Shown one piece after another: positions 43,531 to 54,430 of a stretch of DNA of 64,000 bases. The position numbers were made by a program, and so were the translations under genes. The notes beneath the pieces are model-generated. The model was not told the DNA's origin, searched no databases, and was given only the letters and a program-made list of their open reading frames with translations. Source of the DNA: Pectinophora gossypiella (lineage: Eukaryota; Arthropoda; Insecta; Lepidoptera; Gelechiidae); NCBI RefSeq assembly GCF_024362695.1, contig NC_065404.1, forward strand, positions 13,866,604-13,930,603, read 5' to 3'. The stretch's first letter is position 1. Every line of letters begins with the position of its first letter.

Positions 43531-45599
43531 GTCACGTTATTCACCATGTTTGACGCAAATAAAGTTTCTATTATATTCTAAGACTGATTTTGATCATATT
43601 AGACTAGCTTCTATTTCTAGATTAGCATTTTATAAGAACTATCTATGACCTTTGTCATCTGATTGGATGGAAAAAAATTGAGTCTTTCTTCGTCGTACCT
43701 ATTGCAAAGCAAAAAATATATAAAATTCAATTATGCAAAATCTACAAGAATCAAGAAGCAAAAACAAGAAGAGGCATCCATCCACACATTTTTCACAGAT
43801 AACAAAAAATAAATCAGTATCTATTCAAATATTAAAACGCTCGGAGCTGTAAATTAGAATAATAAATTGGATATCATTTCTCATATTAAAAGAGGCAGCG
43901 AGAAACAACCTGACAAGATTAAGAAAAAAAAAGCTAAAGAACCATAGACAAACAGTAATAAATGAACCACATCGAAACGAAAGTTTTGTTTTAACAATGC
44001 AATATATCTGTTATAATATCCAATTATGTTGAGCTTATTATTTTGGGCTTTTTCTTTCGTTTAGGGGTAACTCTCGTGAACTAATTAATGGTTGCCTCCC
44101 AGCTGGGGTTTAGGGCTGTCACTAACACAAAATATGAGTTTACTATCACAATTTGCTGATAGCTGTTTATCAAATCGTGACAGAAGTGCTGATTTAGATC
44201 ATAATATAATTATGTGTAAAATATACCTAGTTTTTTGCCGGGTAGACTTTTTATCCGGCCAAGTAGTTTATACAAAATGTACAATAAGTCATGTCAACAA
44301 AAAGGGTAGGATTCATCCAGCAACTTGTTAAAATATTATTCATTGTCTATTTTGCTTAAAAAAATTCCAAAATAGTAAATAATTAAATATTATAGGTACC
44401 TGCGTATACGCAGCCCTGTATCCACCCAGCGGGAGCCGGAGCGTTGTTCATGGCTCATCGGCGTACCCGCCCCGCTCCCGCCTCGTCGACCGACTGAATT
44501 CGGTAACTTGCGCCTGCGTCACTTTGCAACACATGCTGCTTTTTAAGTATACTGTAGCCGCAGTATGGCGGCCACGATAGGATCAGTCCAGGATATCGTT
44601 GTGAAACGTTATGATTCCGATAAAAATCGCTATGTTTCTCGACACTGGGATCGTAATTTCCAAGTTACGACGTTGTGACTTGGACAAACCTAAATAATTA
44701 AATAAATTAACTCTTTTTTTGACGTGTCTTATTGTATATTTACCACATATGACATTATAACTACTTAGCCGGAGTGCCAATTCTAGCTACAATTACTTAA
44801 GACGAATACTTCATCTATGCGTTTGCCTTATAATTTATTTATTCAATATTGTAATTAATTTGGTAAGTAAGTAGTATACCTATTTCAATACAAACTGTAA
44901 CAATAGCGGAATATTGCACTATGACAAACTTACAAGATTTCGCAATGCGATTTAATTGTATTGTTATGTAATATGTTTTTTAAATAAATAAAAAAACTTA
45001 GTTACAATAATCACACAAAGTATTATTTGGTTCAAGTAACTTCTCATGTTTCGTGTTTGAAATAAGTAAGTAAGTACACAATACTTTCTGTTAGCCTCAT
45101 AACCTAAAAGAAAAAACATAAATAATTCCTATGATTATGTTGGGTTCCGTATATGTGTACTGCTCATGCAAAACATGTGAATGGTGCAAGTTTGTTTTTG
45201 TATCTTTAATAATGTATTGTTACTAGGAAATTATATTTGAAATAAGTTCTAATTACCTAATGGAAGTAGGCTACGTGAGTAAGAATATAAAAAAATAAAG
45301 TTATGTTTGAAATCGCGGTGTTGCAAATCTCTGCGCAAATACATTCCTAGCACTACTAGTGCATAAAATTTATTTTCATAATATCAATATCACTGGCCAA
45401 ATAAACCAAGTGAATCTGTGTTTACGGCGCCGGCGGTTGCCTTCACTAACAAGAACACATAAAAACACAAACTCATAATTCTCCGGATAAGCATTGACCG
45501 CAAACTTCGAATTTTTTAAAAATCATCAAATCTTCTCTCGTGTGCGTTGTGAGATCCCTCTCATCAACCCTCATCATGTTATCAACATTTATAATCGAA

Positions 45600-45775
45600 A
45601 TTAAGTAAGACAACTTGCAGGCACTATTGATACGAAGTCCCAAGATGGATATGATGAACCTTATGGAAACAAGGGCCTGTCACCCATAACAATTGTCTAT
45701 CATGTTAGAAAGAACACAAACCATCTGTCGGATTCTACGACATGTCCTGTAAAACAAGCAGCTGAACGCGTTCTG
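45600..45775 (-). mobile_element. family-4 retroelement fragment
   Basis: The words GACAACTTGCAGGCACTATT, GGATATGATGAACCTTATGG and TCTACGACATGTCCTG are shared with 20355-20535 and 26666-26958. A similar, more decayed piece lies at 50535-50720. Confidence 0.65.
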
Positions 45776-46721
45776 GTCTTCTAGAAGCATGTGCCATCAA
45801 CACAAATAATATTTTAAGAATAATAACAAAGTTTCATCACTGAAAATTGCAATCTCAAAATAAACCATCGCCCAGAAGAAACACAAATGTCTTAAGAAAA
45901 ACATAAAGTAAGTTATAATGTCGGTTATAATAGTGTAGAGGTAGATTAGAGCAAACAAAACTGCATTTTGCCGGCATGTCACCTGTAATAAATTACATAT
46001 TGCGCCTTGCCTCATGTAGGAAAGTTATTACCCAGTAGGAAAGCGCAAAAAGAGTGTTAGCGACACCAGTCGTTACCAGATGCGGACTTGGGACAAAGAA
46101 TATCTATACCAGGTGTTAGTGACATCGTAACGAAAACTATGAGGGATGATTCAGGCCATGATTCTGTGTTGATATCAAGTGGAATTTTCCGTCGTAAAAG
46201 TATGGAACGGAAAATAATTTAAAAAAAAGCACTACCTATAATTTTCATGAATTTTCCGACAGTATATCAACTATACATGATATCAACTCAGAATCATGGT
46301 CTGAATCATCCCCTCAGTATACGTTACGATGTCACTAACACCCATACCTAATATTATGGCTACCGTATGTACTTGTACGGAGTGTAAGCGACATCGTAAC
46401 GCATACTGAAAGGGATGATTCAGCTGATTATTCTGTATATCAAAGCGAAAAATCACTGACTCACTCATTCATCACGAAATCTCAGAAACTACAAGGAGTC
46501 TCAAACTTTACATGGGGGTTCCTTTTAGAAAGGTGCTCACACTAAGATGGAACTTTGCGTAATTTAACCCTTGAGCGGGTAAAAAGGGGTGGCAAAGTTT
46601 GTATCAACCTTCTATAGCTTTAATAGTAGGATTTCACGCGAACGAAGTCGCGGATAACAGCTAGTTTAACATAATCTCAGGGTTAAGATCCTGACGCGCT
46701 TAATTTTCTAAATCATCATCA

Positions 46722-46873
46722 TCAATTTTAGAGCCACGTTCTTGTCGGTGCAGCATTTTCCATGGTACTTTTTTAGGGAAAAATAGGGCAGTAGTTTCCC
46801 TCTTCTCTTCCGCACCGCAGTACTCTGTCTGACGCAAGTGGGATGGCACCCAGAGTAGTCTATACTTTTCTAA
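46722..46873 (-). mobile_element. LINE 3'-end variant fragment
   Basis: GAGCCACGTTCTTGTCGGTG, GGGAAAAATAGGGCAGTAG and CCCAGAGTAGTCTATA match 34101-34325. A plus-strand piece of the same kind, ending in a TGATGATGATGAT tail, is at 16739-16858. Confidence 0.75.
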
Positions 46874-46932
46874 ATACCAATCCACGAGGAGAATATTGTG
46901 CCCTCTGCAGTGAAATGTGTACCTAAAAGGCT

Positions 46933-47080
46933 GTACAGTCATGAGCAATATAATATACCCACTTTAGGAGTCTGTCGCACTAACACATTTGACATTTAGT
47001 GAGACTTACAGTTCAATTTGTCAAAAATGTTAATGTGACATGGTACCAAAGTGTATACATATTATTGCTCGTGACCGTAC
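46933..47080. mobile_element. MITE family B, copy 4, opposite orientation
   Basis: It is the reverse orientation of copies 1-3, with ends GTACAGTCATGAGCAATATA and ATTGCTCGTGACCGTAC. Its right part takes part in a tandem duplication with 47230-47368. Confidence 0.88.
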
Positions 47081-47368
47081 TATGTTCAATCTTCTCTCAG
47101 AAAGTGACAAGAGTTCATCCATTTGACCTACAACTTTTTAGGTCCGCACTTACAAAATTTCTACACATAAATATAATATATTATTATTAGCTGTAGTATT
47201 TACGGTGTTTCCCATGTGTGTGTGTGTGTGTTAATGTGACATGGTACCAAAGTGTATACATATTGTTGCTCGTGACCGTACTATGTTCAATCTTCTCTCA
47301 GAAAGTGACAAGAGTTCATCCATTTGACCTACAACTTTTTAGGTCCGCACTTACAAAATTTCTACACA
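47029..47368. repeat. recent tandem duplication (139-bp units, 201-bp offset)
   Basis: Units 47029-47167 and 47230-47368 differ at a single position that I could find. Each unit contains the right end of MITE B plus about 85 bases of flanking sequence. The second copy follows a TG run (about 47216-47230), which suggests a replication- or repair-mediated duplication rather than transposition. Confidence 0.9.
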
Positions 47369-48459
47369 AATTATACAGTGTTCAGAAACATTTACGTACT
47401 ACGGCACTTTTATTGAAACATAAAAGCTGATTGTAGAAACTTAGCTGTGAGAATTTGACGTATTAGCATGTACATAGTAATTCGAGAATTTATGATGATC
47501 GCCAATAATAAACTTTGTATGCTAATTATTGATTTGGTTTTGACCCAGCGAGTAAATGTCAAAGCGCGAGTTGTCAAATTTGACAGACGAGTTAAAGTCC
47601 TCGTTCACGCGTCAACGTCCTCGCAACTTGACTATGAAAAGTGTGTCGCTCAAATGATGTTAAAAACTATCAATTTTCTCATTTCTTGGCTCTTCCATAA
47701 ACAATATACTTAAAATAATAAGATATTTCCGTGAATCACATCTTGAAAAAGCGTGTCGCGTGTTCCAAGGACTTTATTTTATGTCGCGTCGGGTCGCGTC
47801 TCGCTTACATAGGGTGCTAGGCAAAAAGACACCAGCAGGGCAAACATACGTAACGTGATAAAAATATCGATCGATTCAATCAATTTTGTCGAAATCGATA
47901 AGTTTGTTTCATTCCCTAACATGCGTGCCACGTTATTTTGTTCCTATTTTGACAGAACGACATAACTTATTTGGGTTCACATATTAGCACCAATCGACAA
48001 AACGACATAATTATATCGTCAGAATCGACAAAATGACCGTGACAACATTTTATCACGGTGCGCATGTTAGCCCTACCAGCATAATAATATTTTGTTGGTA
48101 GCGCGACCGTGAGATAGGTCGTTCTAGTGAGATAGGGCCCTCAATCCACCCCTGGTGATAATTCTGATATTATTATATTCATTTGATGAAGACATCGCGC
48201 GATTGGTAATCTATGACTGAGTATCTCCATACATTCATATACACAATTTATTATGATGAGTGCAGAAGAAAGTTGTCTAATGTGACGATATTTGCATTTC
48301 CCAGGTCGCTCCCATTTCCTGATAGAGATCGCATGATTGCTTTACGAAGATAGGAAAACAGGTAATGGCCACAGAAAAAGGAGTAAATGCAAATGTTTTA
48401 TATTACTTCCAATATTTTTATTGATGTAGTGATAATTAGATACTTTACGGGAGAAGCAA

Positions 48460-48692
48460 GACTCACGATCTGGAGGTCCAGGTTCGATTCCCGATGGGGA
48501 CATTGTCGAAATCACTTTGTGAGACTGCCCTTTGTTTGGTAAGCACTTTTTAGGCATGAATCACCTGATTGTCTGAAAAAGTAAGGTGATTCCATGCTTC
48601 GGTGGGCACGTTAAGCCGTTGGTCCTGGCTATTAGCCGTAAAACACTTCCACCAACCGGCAGTGGAGCAGAGTGGTGGAATATGCTCCATAA
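48460..48692 (+). mobile_element. SINE type 2, truncated at both ends
   Basis: ACTCACGATCTGGAGGTCCA, B box GGTTCGATTCC, then ACGTTAAGCCGTTGGTCC and a GGAGCAGAGTGGTGGAATAT segment. The 3' end past TGCTCCATA is missing. Shorter pieces lie at 11874-11938, 19962-20050 and 57541-57598 (minus). Confidence 0.8.
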
Positions 48693-49454
48693 CTGTTTTT
48701 TGGTAAACTAATCGCATCCTACCTCGATGTATGGAGACAATACAACTTAGTTTTTGATCGGCAAAAGATAAATATTGTCTTTGTTAATTTATGGCAGTTT
48801 GTATGGAACCTTCGGTGCGCGAGTCTGATTCGCACTTGACCGGTTTTTTTGCAAACATAACTACTTATTTTTAAGGTACACTTGTCCCGCATTTCCGTTA
48901 GCAGTCAACTCGCGGCAATTTTGCACTGCGTAATTTTATAATCGATCTATAATTAATAATGAAAGCTAGGTATTCTATTTTCAGCTTGTAAACAACTATT
49001 AATCTGTAATTATTGTATTACCGTTGTCGTATAATAAGGCTATATTCTTGGAATTTACTGCTAACAAGATCAAATTATTGTCCCTGCGCCAAGACGATTA
49101 AGGCCGCTATTCACTGTACTACTGGCTACCACGATTACGTGGATTGATATATTTTAAAACGTCAAAAATTTTGCATTATTATTTAAGATAATTCGAATGC
49201 CAATGGCTATTGCTTCGCATAGGAATTGTTTCTTGTTGTTTTGCTAGATTTCTACTTATTTCTATTTATATTGAAAAATGGATACGGATATTTAGTTCAT
49301 TATAAGCGTGATTATATTAGGTACGTACTTTTGTGTACATTTGTGAGTTAAAAGTAGTTTGTGAAGTTCCGGAATTCCAGACGTACGGCCGGGTTCCATC
49401 CGAATTTAGTGGATATCCCAATTATTCGCACAAAGCGCTTCGCATCGTCGCACT

Positions 49455-49620
49455 GCTAAGGAGTGAAATTCTCTGCCGCCTTCTGTATTTCCGAATGCAT
49501 ACAACCCGAGTGCTTTCAAGGCCAGAGTGAACAGGCACCTTCTGGAAGAGCTCGCTCCATCTTAGGCCTCGTCAATGCCTTCGGGCAAGTCTGGGGCCAA
49601 AAGCAAACCCATCAAAGGTA
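49455..49620 (+). mobile_element. LINE 3' terminal fragment (second family)
   Basis: GAGTGAAATTCTCTGCCGCC, GCTTTCAAGGCCAGAGTGAA and CTTCGGGCAAGTCTGGGGCC, as at 20.1 kb. Confidence 0.75.
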
Positions 49621-50770
49621 AAAAAGATAAATCTGCAATCACGTCAAAAATGTCTGAGCGGCGGGACTCGCCGATGCTGGAGCGATGGATGAGACTGCAT
49701 GCCACCTTTCTTGCAATGAAAATGGTATCATTGGTGCCAGTTCGAGCAACCACCGAACTAATTTTAACTTAATTTGACAGGACTAAAATTTGCTCTGTCC
49801 CTTTCTTGCACTTATTGTAAGTGCAGGACGGCACTCATTTAAGAGCTGTGGAACTAAAATTGGGTTAAGTTTGTGTGCACCCGAATGGGCACCAATGTAT
49901 TTTATTTCATTTTTATTAATAATACTTATTAATTTTATTTTATTTATTAGGATATTATTAATTTAAATTTTATTTGATTTTGTATAATTTAATTTAATTT
50001 TAATAATGGAATCTAATCTAATGTACTTATAAATAAATTTGAATTGAATTGAAAAATGGCGCGTTATGTTTTAGTTTTAGTCGTCCAGAGTAGCGTTATA
50101 CGTAGTCGTACAATGTACAGCTCGTTTTACTAAATATCCGGGCATGTAATCAAGCAAGTTCGGTAATTGCGGAGTTCGCACGTCGTCCGTACGCAGCCGC
50201 AGGCGATTTCATAAACCGACCATTACGTGACACCCGCCGTCTGTCTGTTAGTTGTCTTGGTAGTGCTTTTACTTCTATTTATTGCTATTCCATAGATAAT
50301 ATATTATAATAAACTGGTCACTAATTACTTTGTCATGGTGTTTATTTTCGTCAGGTTACGTGGATGTTGTTGAAGTAGGTATTTTACAAACCGTTCTACC
50401 ACACTCGCAAGCGCAACTCTAGCCATAAGCTACAAAACAAACTAGCAATCTGCATTTCTAGTATCTACACACGCCCCATTTTTCAATAAAAATATAATCG
50501 AAGCAATACGCATTGTTGCAAAAAGTATCCGCAAAGTACCTAACCAAAGACAACTTGCAACCACTGTTGGTACAAAGTCCTTAGATATAGAAAATTTATT
50601 TACGGATTATGATAAAGTTTATGGTGACACGAGATCAGCCTATCGCTTATAATCGGTCCATCATGTTAGAAACGACACAACCCCTTTGTCGGATTTTACG
50701 ACATGACCGGGAAGACTTTTCTTTTCTTAACTCTCCGCTCCCCACCAGCGTCTGAACTAGGTTTACCTCA

Positions 50771-50792
50771 CCCCCCCCCCCCCCCCCCCCCC
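50771..50792. repeat. C22 homopolymer
   Basis: Twenty-two consecutive cytosines, interrupted by G and followed by CCCC. It is G-rich on the minus strand and creates a false poly-glycine reading. The exact length may be affected by sequencing error. Confidence 0.9.
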
Positions 50793-50923
50793 GCCCCTCG
50801 AACATAGTTTAGACTTAAATCGTATGGTGTCAGACGTCACACGCACGGATGTGCGTGTACGAAACGTCAGAGTGTGCTGTCTGTGTAAAACGTGGTTGTT
50901 TGTATGAAGTGTCCGGGGTGTGC

Positions 50924-50985
50924 CGTGACTTAATGTAGATTTGCTGTAAAGGGCATTAACTACTTGGCCGGACAAATGGGGAAGA
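50924..50985 (+). mobile_element. family-I terminal fragment
   Basis: CGTGACTTAATGTAGATTTG and CATTAACTACTTGGCCGGAC then AAATGGGGAA: a fragment of the same family, beside the C22 tract region. Confidence 0.55.
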
Positions 50986-51611
50986 ATAAGACAAGCAGAT
51001 ATATGTGTTCTATGTTGTATATTCGCTCCCAATCCAGCTTAAAAGTATTTAAGTAAGTGTACAACAAAAACGACGGTTTTAACAATATTTCAAACTTTAT
51101 ACATTGAATTAATATAACAGAAAAAGTGACTTTAGTATTGATTGCAAACATCATTCAAGAAATTGTTTTTCCTCACAATTAATTTGTCATTTTATTAGCT
51201 AAGTTTTAATGTCTATAAAAAAAAGTTTCTGAAAAATTATAGGTAATAGAACATAGCCCATCTAAGTAGACAGTTTGTATATTACTTTCTCCATTTATAG
51301 GGACAGGCTAATTTCATTCTACATTGCCCCTTATAAGTTTACTTTATAAAGGTGTATGCACCTGTTGTTGGACATTTTTCAAAATGTACGTAATTTCGTG
51401 TCGTTAGTTACTAACGTTAACTCTGACACTTTAGATAGATCATTATTCACGCGCCCTTGTCTCGCTAACCGTTTTGAATTTAATTATACTATAGTTAAAT
51501 ATTTATTTTTGCATTTTTCTTGGCAACATTGTTAGAAACGACGTGTTCCTCTGACTTACAAGGGATCGAAGAAAAAATGAAAATTGTTTGTATTATTATT
51601 ACGTGATATTA

Positions 51612-51936
51612 ACGGCCCCTATGGTCCAGTGCTTGAGTGTCGGTCTCACAATCCGGAGGCCCCGGGTTCGAATCCCAGTGGGGGCATTTCACAAAAATAC
51701 AAAGTGATTTTTACCATCCCTACTTTGGTCAGGACATTACAGGCTGATCACCTGATTGTCCGACAGTAAGATGATCCGTGCTTCGGAAGACACGTTAAGC
51801 TGTTGGTCCCGGTGACTACTTACTGATGAAAATATGTAGTCGTTACATGAGTAATGGCCTTTGGCGGCTCAATAGTAACCCTGACACCAGGGTTGATGAG
51901 ATTGGTAATCCACCTCATAACTCACACGATAAGAAG
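51612..51936 (+). mobile_element. full-length tRNA-headed SINE, type 1
   Basis: The head has an A-box-like TGGTCCAGTGCTTGA and a B box GGTTCGAATCC (51665-51675), followed by the shared body (GATGATCCGTGCTTCGGAAG, GTTGGTCCCGG) and a tail ending CACACGATAAGAAG. It is flanked by ACGTGATATTA (51601-51611) and ACGTGACATTA (51937-51947), a target duplication with one change. Pol III-transcribed and mobilised by a LINE, by family knowledge. Confidence 0.9.
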
Positions 51937-52001
51937 ACGTGACATTATAAAGTTAGCACTAGGGTTCTTTTTAATTTATTAAAAGTAGAAAGTACTGCTT
52001 T

Positions 52002-52336
52002 GAGCAGTGGTAGCCCAGTTGGTGGAACGCTTGGCTCTCACTTTGAGGTCGCAGGTTCGAATCCAGCACAGGCCAACCAATGACTGTCGAATTTGTTTTC
52101 GAATCCATTTTTCGATCATAAATGATTATCATGTGCTCAGCGGTGAAGGAAAACATCGTGAGGAAACCCACATTCCCGAGAAATGCATTTTTCGAAAGTA
52201 TGCGACCTACCTAAGCTGGTTTTCCCTTCGCGGGTTGGAAAGTCAGACAGGCAGTCGCTTCTGTAAAACCGGACCTGTCAAATCTTCAGGTTGGGTAAGC
52301 GGACCCTGTGAAAAACGGGTCAATGCTAGGAAGATG
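52002..52336 (+). mobile_element. full-length tRNA-headed SINE, type 3
   Basis: Head GTGGTAGCCCAGTTGGTGGA, B box GGTTCGAATCC (52054-52064), body CATAAATGATTATCATGTGC, and 3' end GCGGACCCTGTGAAAAACGG ... GGAAGATG. It is flanked by a perfect 15-bp duplication, AGAAAGTACTGCTTT (51987-52001 and 52337-52351). It sits 65 bases after a type-1 SINE. Confidence 0.92.
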
Positions 52337-52569
52337 AGAAAGTACTGCTTTAAATACTGTCATACAAATAAAAAAAAAATAAAAAATACAAAAAAGTGTA
52401 TGAAGATCCATTACCTTCCGCTTATTTACTTTTTAATTTTCGAAAATATCAGTAGAAACCTAATTTCATAATTCAAAAGACAAATAAAATAGTACATTTA
52501 TTCCCGAGCGGGAATCGTTCCCTAGACTTCAGGTTTGGTGGTCAAGGTGTCTAGCCATCATACCTACAT

Positions 52570-52596
52570 GTAGAAGATAGATAGATAGATAGATAG
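52570..52596. repeat. GATA tetranucleotide microsatellite
   Basis: About six GATA units between the type-3 SINE and MITE B copy 5. GA and TG dinucleotide runs also occur at 41936-41955 and 47216-47231, and an ATT-rich run at 16462-16505. Confidence 0.9.
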
Positions 52597-52655
52597 AATA
52601 CTAGAAGAAGCCGTGTTTGCTTGCATTAGTAAAGGCCCATACACAGCAGTGGAAT

Positions 52656-52800
52656 GTACAGTCATGAGCAATATAATGTACCCACTTTTGGACTCTGTCG
52701 CACTAACATATTTGACATTTAGTGAGACTTACAGTTCAATTTGTCAAAACAGTTAGTGTGACATGGTACCAAAGATACATATTAATGCTCGTGACCGTAT
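52656..52800. mobile_element. MITE family B, copy 5, opposite orientation
   Basis: The ends GTACAGTCATGAGCAATATA and TGCTCGTGACCGTA match copy 4. It has a small internal deletion relative to copy 4 (GTACCAAAGATACAT). Confidence 0.85.
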
Positions 52801-53097
52801 ATAGGCTGTTTATGTAAAGCATTCCCGTAGAAGTCATCACGCCTCGTGGACGATCGTTTAGCATGCAAATGTCCATCAAAACGACGTTACGAGCTGTCGT
52901 ATATTGCGACTGAACACCGGCTTAATAACTGCTTGATTGGTTATTTAGATGCGATTAGCCGGCTGGGAGAAATCGTTCTAAGGACTAAGACTGGATTTTA
53001 TAGTTTTATAAAAACCGTATGGTAAGAACCCAATTGTACTTTATTCGTTAGGAAAGGACAACAGTCGGTTGTGATGATTTGTTATGTTTTTATTTTT

Positions 53098-53290
53098 TCT
53101 TTTTTGACATAATTACTTGACCGGACAAATGGGGTGCGTTAAGGCCTCTCCCCTTTGACAACCAACTAAATTTAAGGCGATAGTTGGGCGCAATGGTCTT
53201 ATATTTGAAAGAATTAATCGATCCTAGTGGGCCGATAAGCGCTAAATTAGGGAAATCGTCGACTACGCCGGCGGGGTCAGTATCAGGGTT
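53098..53290 (+). mobile_element. family-I partial copy
   Basis: TTTTTTGACATAATTACTTG followed by ACCGGACAAATGGGG and GAAAGAATTAATCGATCCTA. It is the half-element equivalent of 62140-62392 in the opposite orientation. Confidence 0.65.
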
Positions 53291-53721
53291 CTAAAGTTGT
53301 TGTGTATTGGTGGGTACATGACTAAATAAAAAAAGATACAATTCATGCTTGAAATCCTTTTCGGGATAGACAGATTACACAAGAAAAGAAGTCGACTTAT
53401 AGACACACTAGACGTTAAAGTCCTATAAGTTATGTACTAAAGGAAACGAAGTAAAGAAAGTGTTTTCTTCACGTGTGCGCGAATAGCTGCCTATCATTCT
53501 TTTTGGAGGTCACTCCGATTCATAATTATACATAAGTACTTAATTCATACAATAATGTCATAATTGTAAATTTGCTGCCGGGTCTTTATGACAACCGCGC
53601 CACGCGCGCGCTTCGACCAATAAATGATACGAATGCTATCTACGTAGTTAAGACGTCAAACGGTTATTGGTCGAAAGCCTCGATATAATTCGCGGCTCGG
53701 TTACCGTACAGAGCCTACTGC

Positions 53722-53850
53722 AAATGGCATAATAATACTATTTGGCCGGACAAAACCTCGGCTCAGAGCGTCGTATGAGAGGATTATACCTATTTGAAAG
53801 AATTATTCGACCCTAGTGGGTCGATAGTGATAAACGCTGAATGAGGGAGA
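53722..53850 (+). mobile_element. family-I partial copy
   Basis: TTGGCCGGACAAAACCTCGG, CAGAGCGTCGTATGAGAGG and GACCCTAGTGGGTCGATAG match the right half of 61752-62392 with an internal deletion. Confidence 0.6.
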
Positions 53851-54039
53851 AATGATGATGAAATTAAGGTGATGGGATTATGGCGGTGAAGCGGTCATCA
53901 AGGTTATATTGTATTGTAAGTACCTAATCCGCTGACACCGCCTCGCCGCGCGGTGCACCGCTACAAAATCCGCATCGTCTAAGAATCGCCTTACACGCAA
54001 AATTATGTTTTCTCAGATTTTATTTTTAAATTGATTCTA

Positions 54040-54300
54040 GAACTAGTCCTGTCCACGTAACCTGTTTTGCACAAACTGCCCTGAGCTGATGAGCCCCGTC
54101 GCCGCTCCACCATTAAACAATTTGGCACAATTAACTACCGGATTTGCCCCTCAGTCCTGCGGCAATTACCTTCCATAACATACCGCTGTTATTAGGAGGC
54201 CCATTTAGCTGGCAATCTAGAAGATGACGCCAACTTTAGCGCCAAATTTCTTAATAAGTTGCAGTTCTGTGCGCGATCCCATAGGTCAGTGACATGAAAC
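54040..54300. promoter_or_regulatory. candidate conserved non-coding island
   Basis: This is a repeat-free, mixed-composition stretch with CACAATTAACTACC, CAATTACC and several GCGCCAA-type words, no ORF and no similarity to any family in the window. Such islands in AT-rich repeat-laden DNA are often enhancers, but this is inference. Confidence 0.2.
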
Positions 54301-54385
54301 AAAGGGAAAGTGAAATTGTTTTGATAAAATTGAGAACTTTGATTGAATAAATAAGCTATTTTATGTATATCTATATACTATATAA

Positions 54386-54430
54386 AAAGTACCCAATCCT
54401 ATATAGTATATAGGATTGAGTACTTTTCAA
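54386..54430. repeat. near-perfect 20-bp hairpin
   Basis: AAAAGTACCCAATCCTATAT, GTA-type loop, then TATAGGATTGAGTACTTTT. There is one mismatch in about 20 pairs and almost no loop. Confidence 0.8.

Larger units (their letters stand above)
43145..46721. other. AT-rich non-coding DNA with GC-richer patch
   Basis: A GC-rich patch at 44400-44580 (GCGGGAGCCGGAGCG, CCCGCCCCGCTCCCGCC, partly self-complementary) stands out. Family-I pieces are at 44238-44312 and 44712-44775. No gene recognised. Confidence 0.45.
47369..51600. other. non-coding DNA with scattered retro tails
   Basis: It holds the SINE at 48460, the LINE tail at 49455 and another TTTGAATTGAATTGAA tail near 50038. It also holds a decayed family-4 piece (50535-50720) and the C22 tract. 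No gene recognised. Confidence 0.45.

Noticed and set aside
50763..51032. Minus-strand ORF with a glycine run
   Set aside because: The glycines come from the C22 homopolymer and the rest is not protein-like.
51612..51690. tRNA-like sequence with A and B boxes (also at 16065, 17412, 52002 and 56690)
   Set aside because: These are heads of SINEs: they repeat in the window, lack a pairing acceptor stem and continue into SINE bodies.
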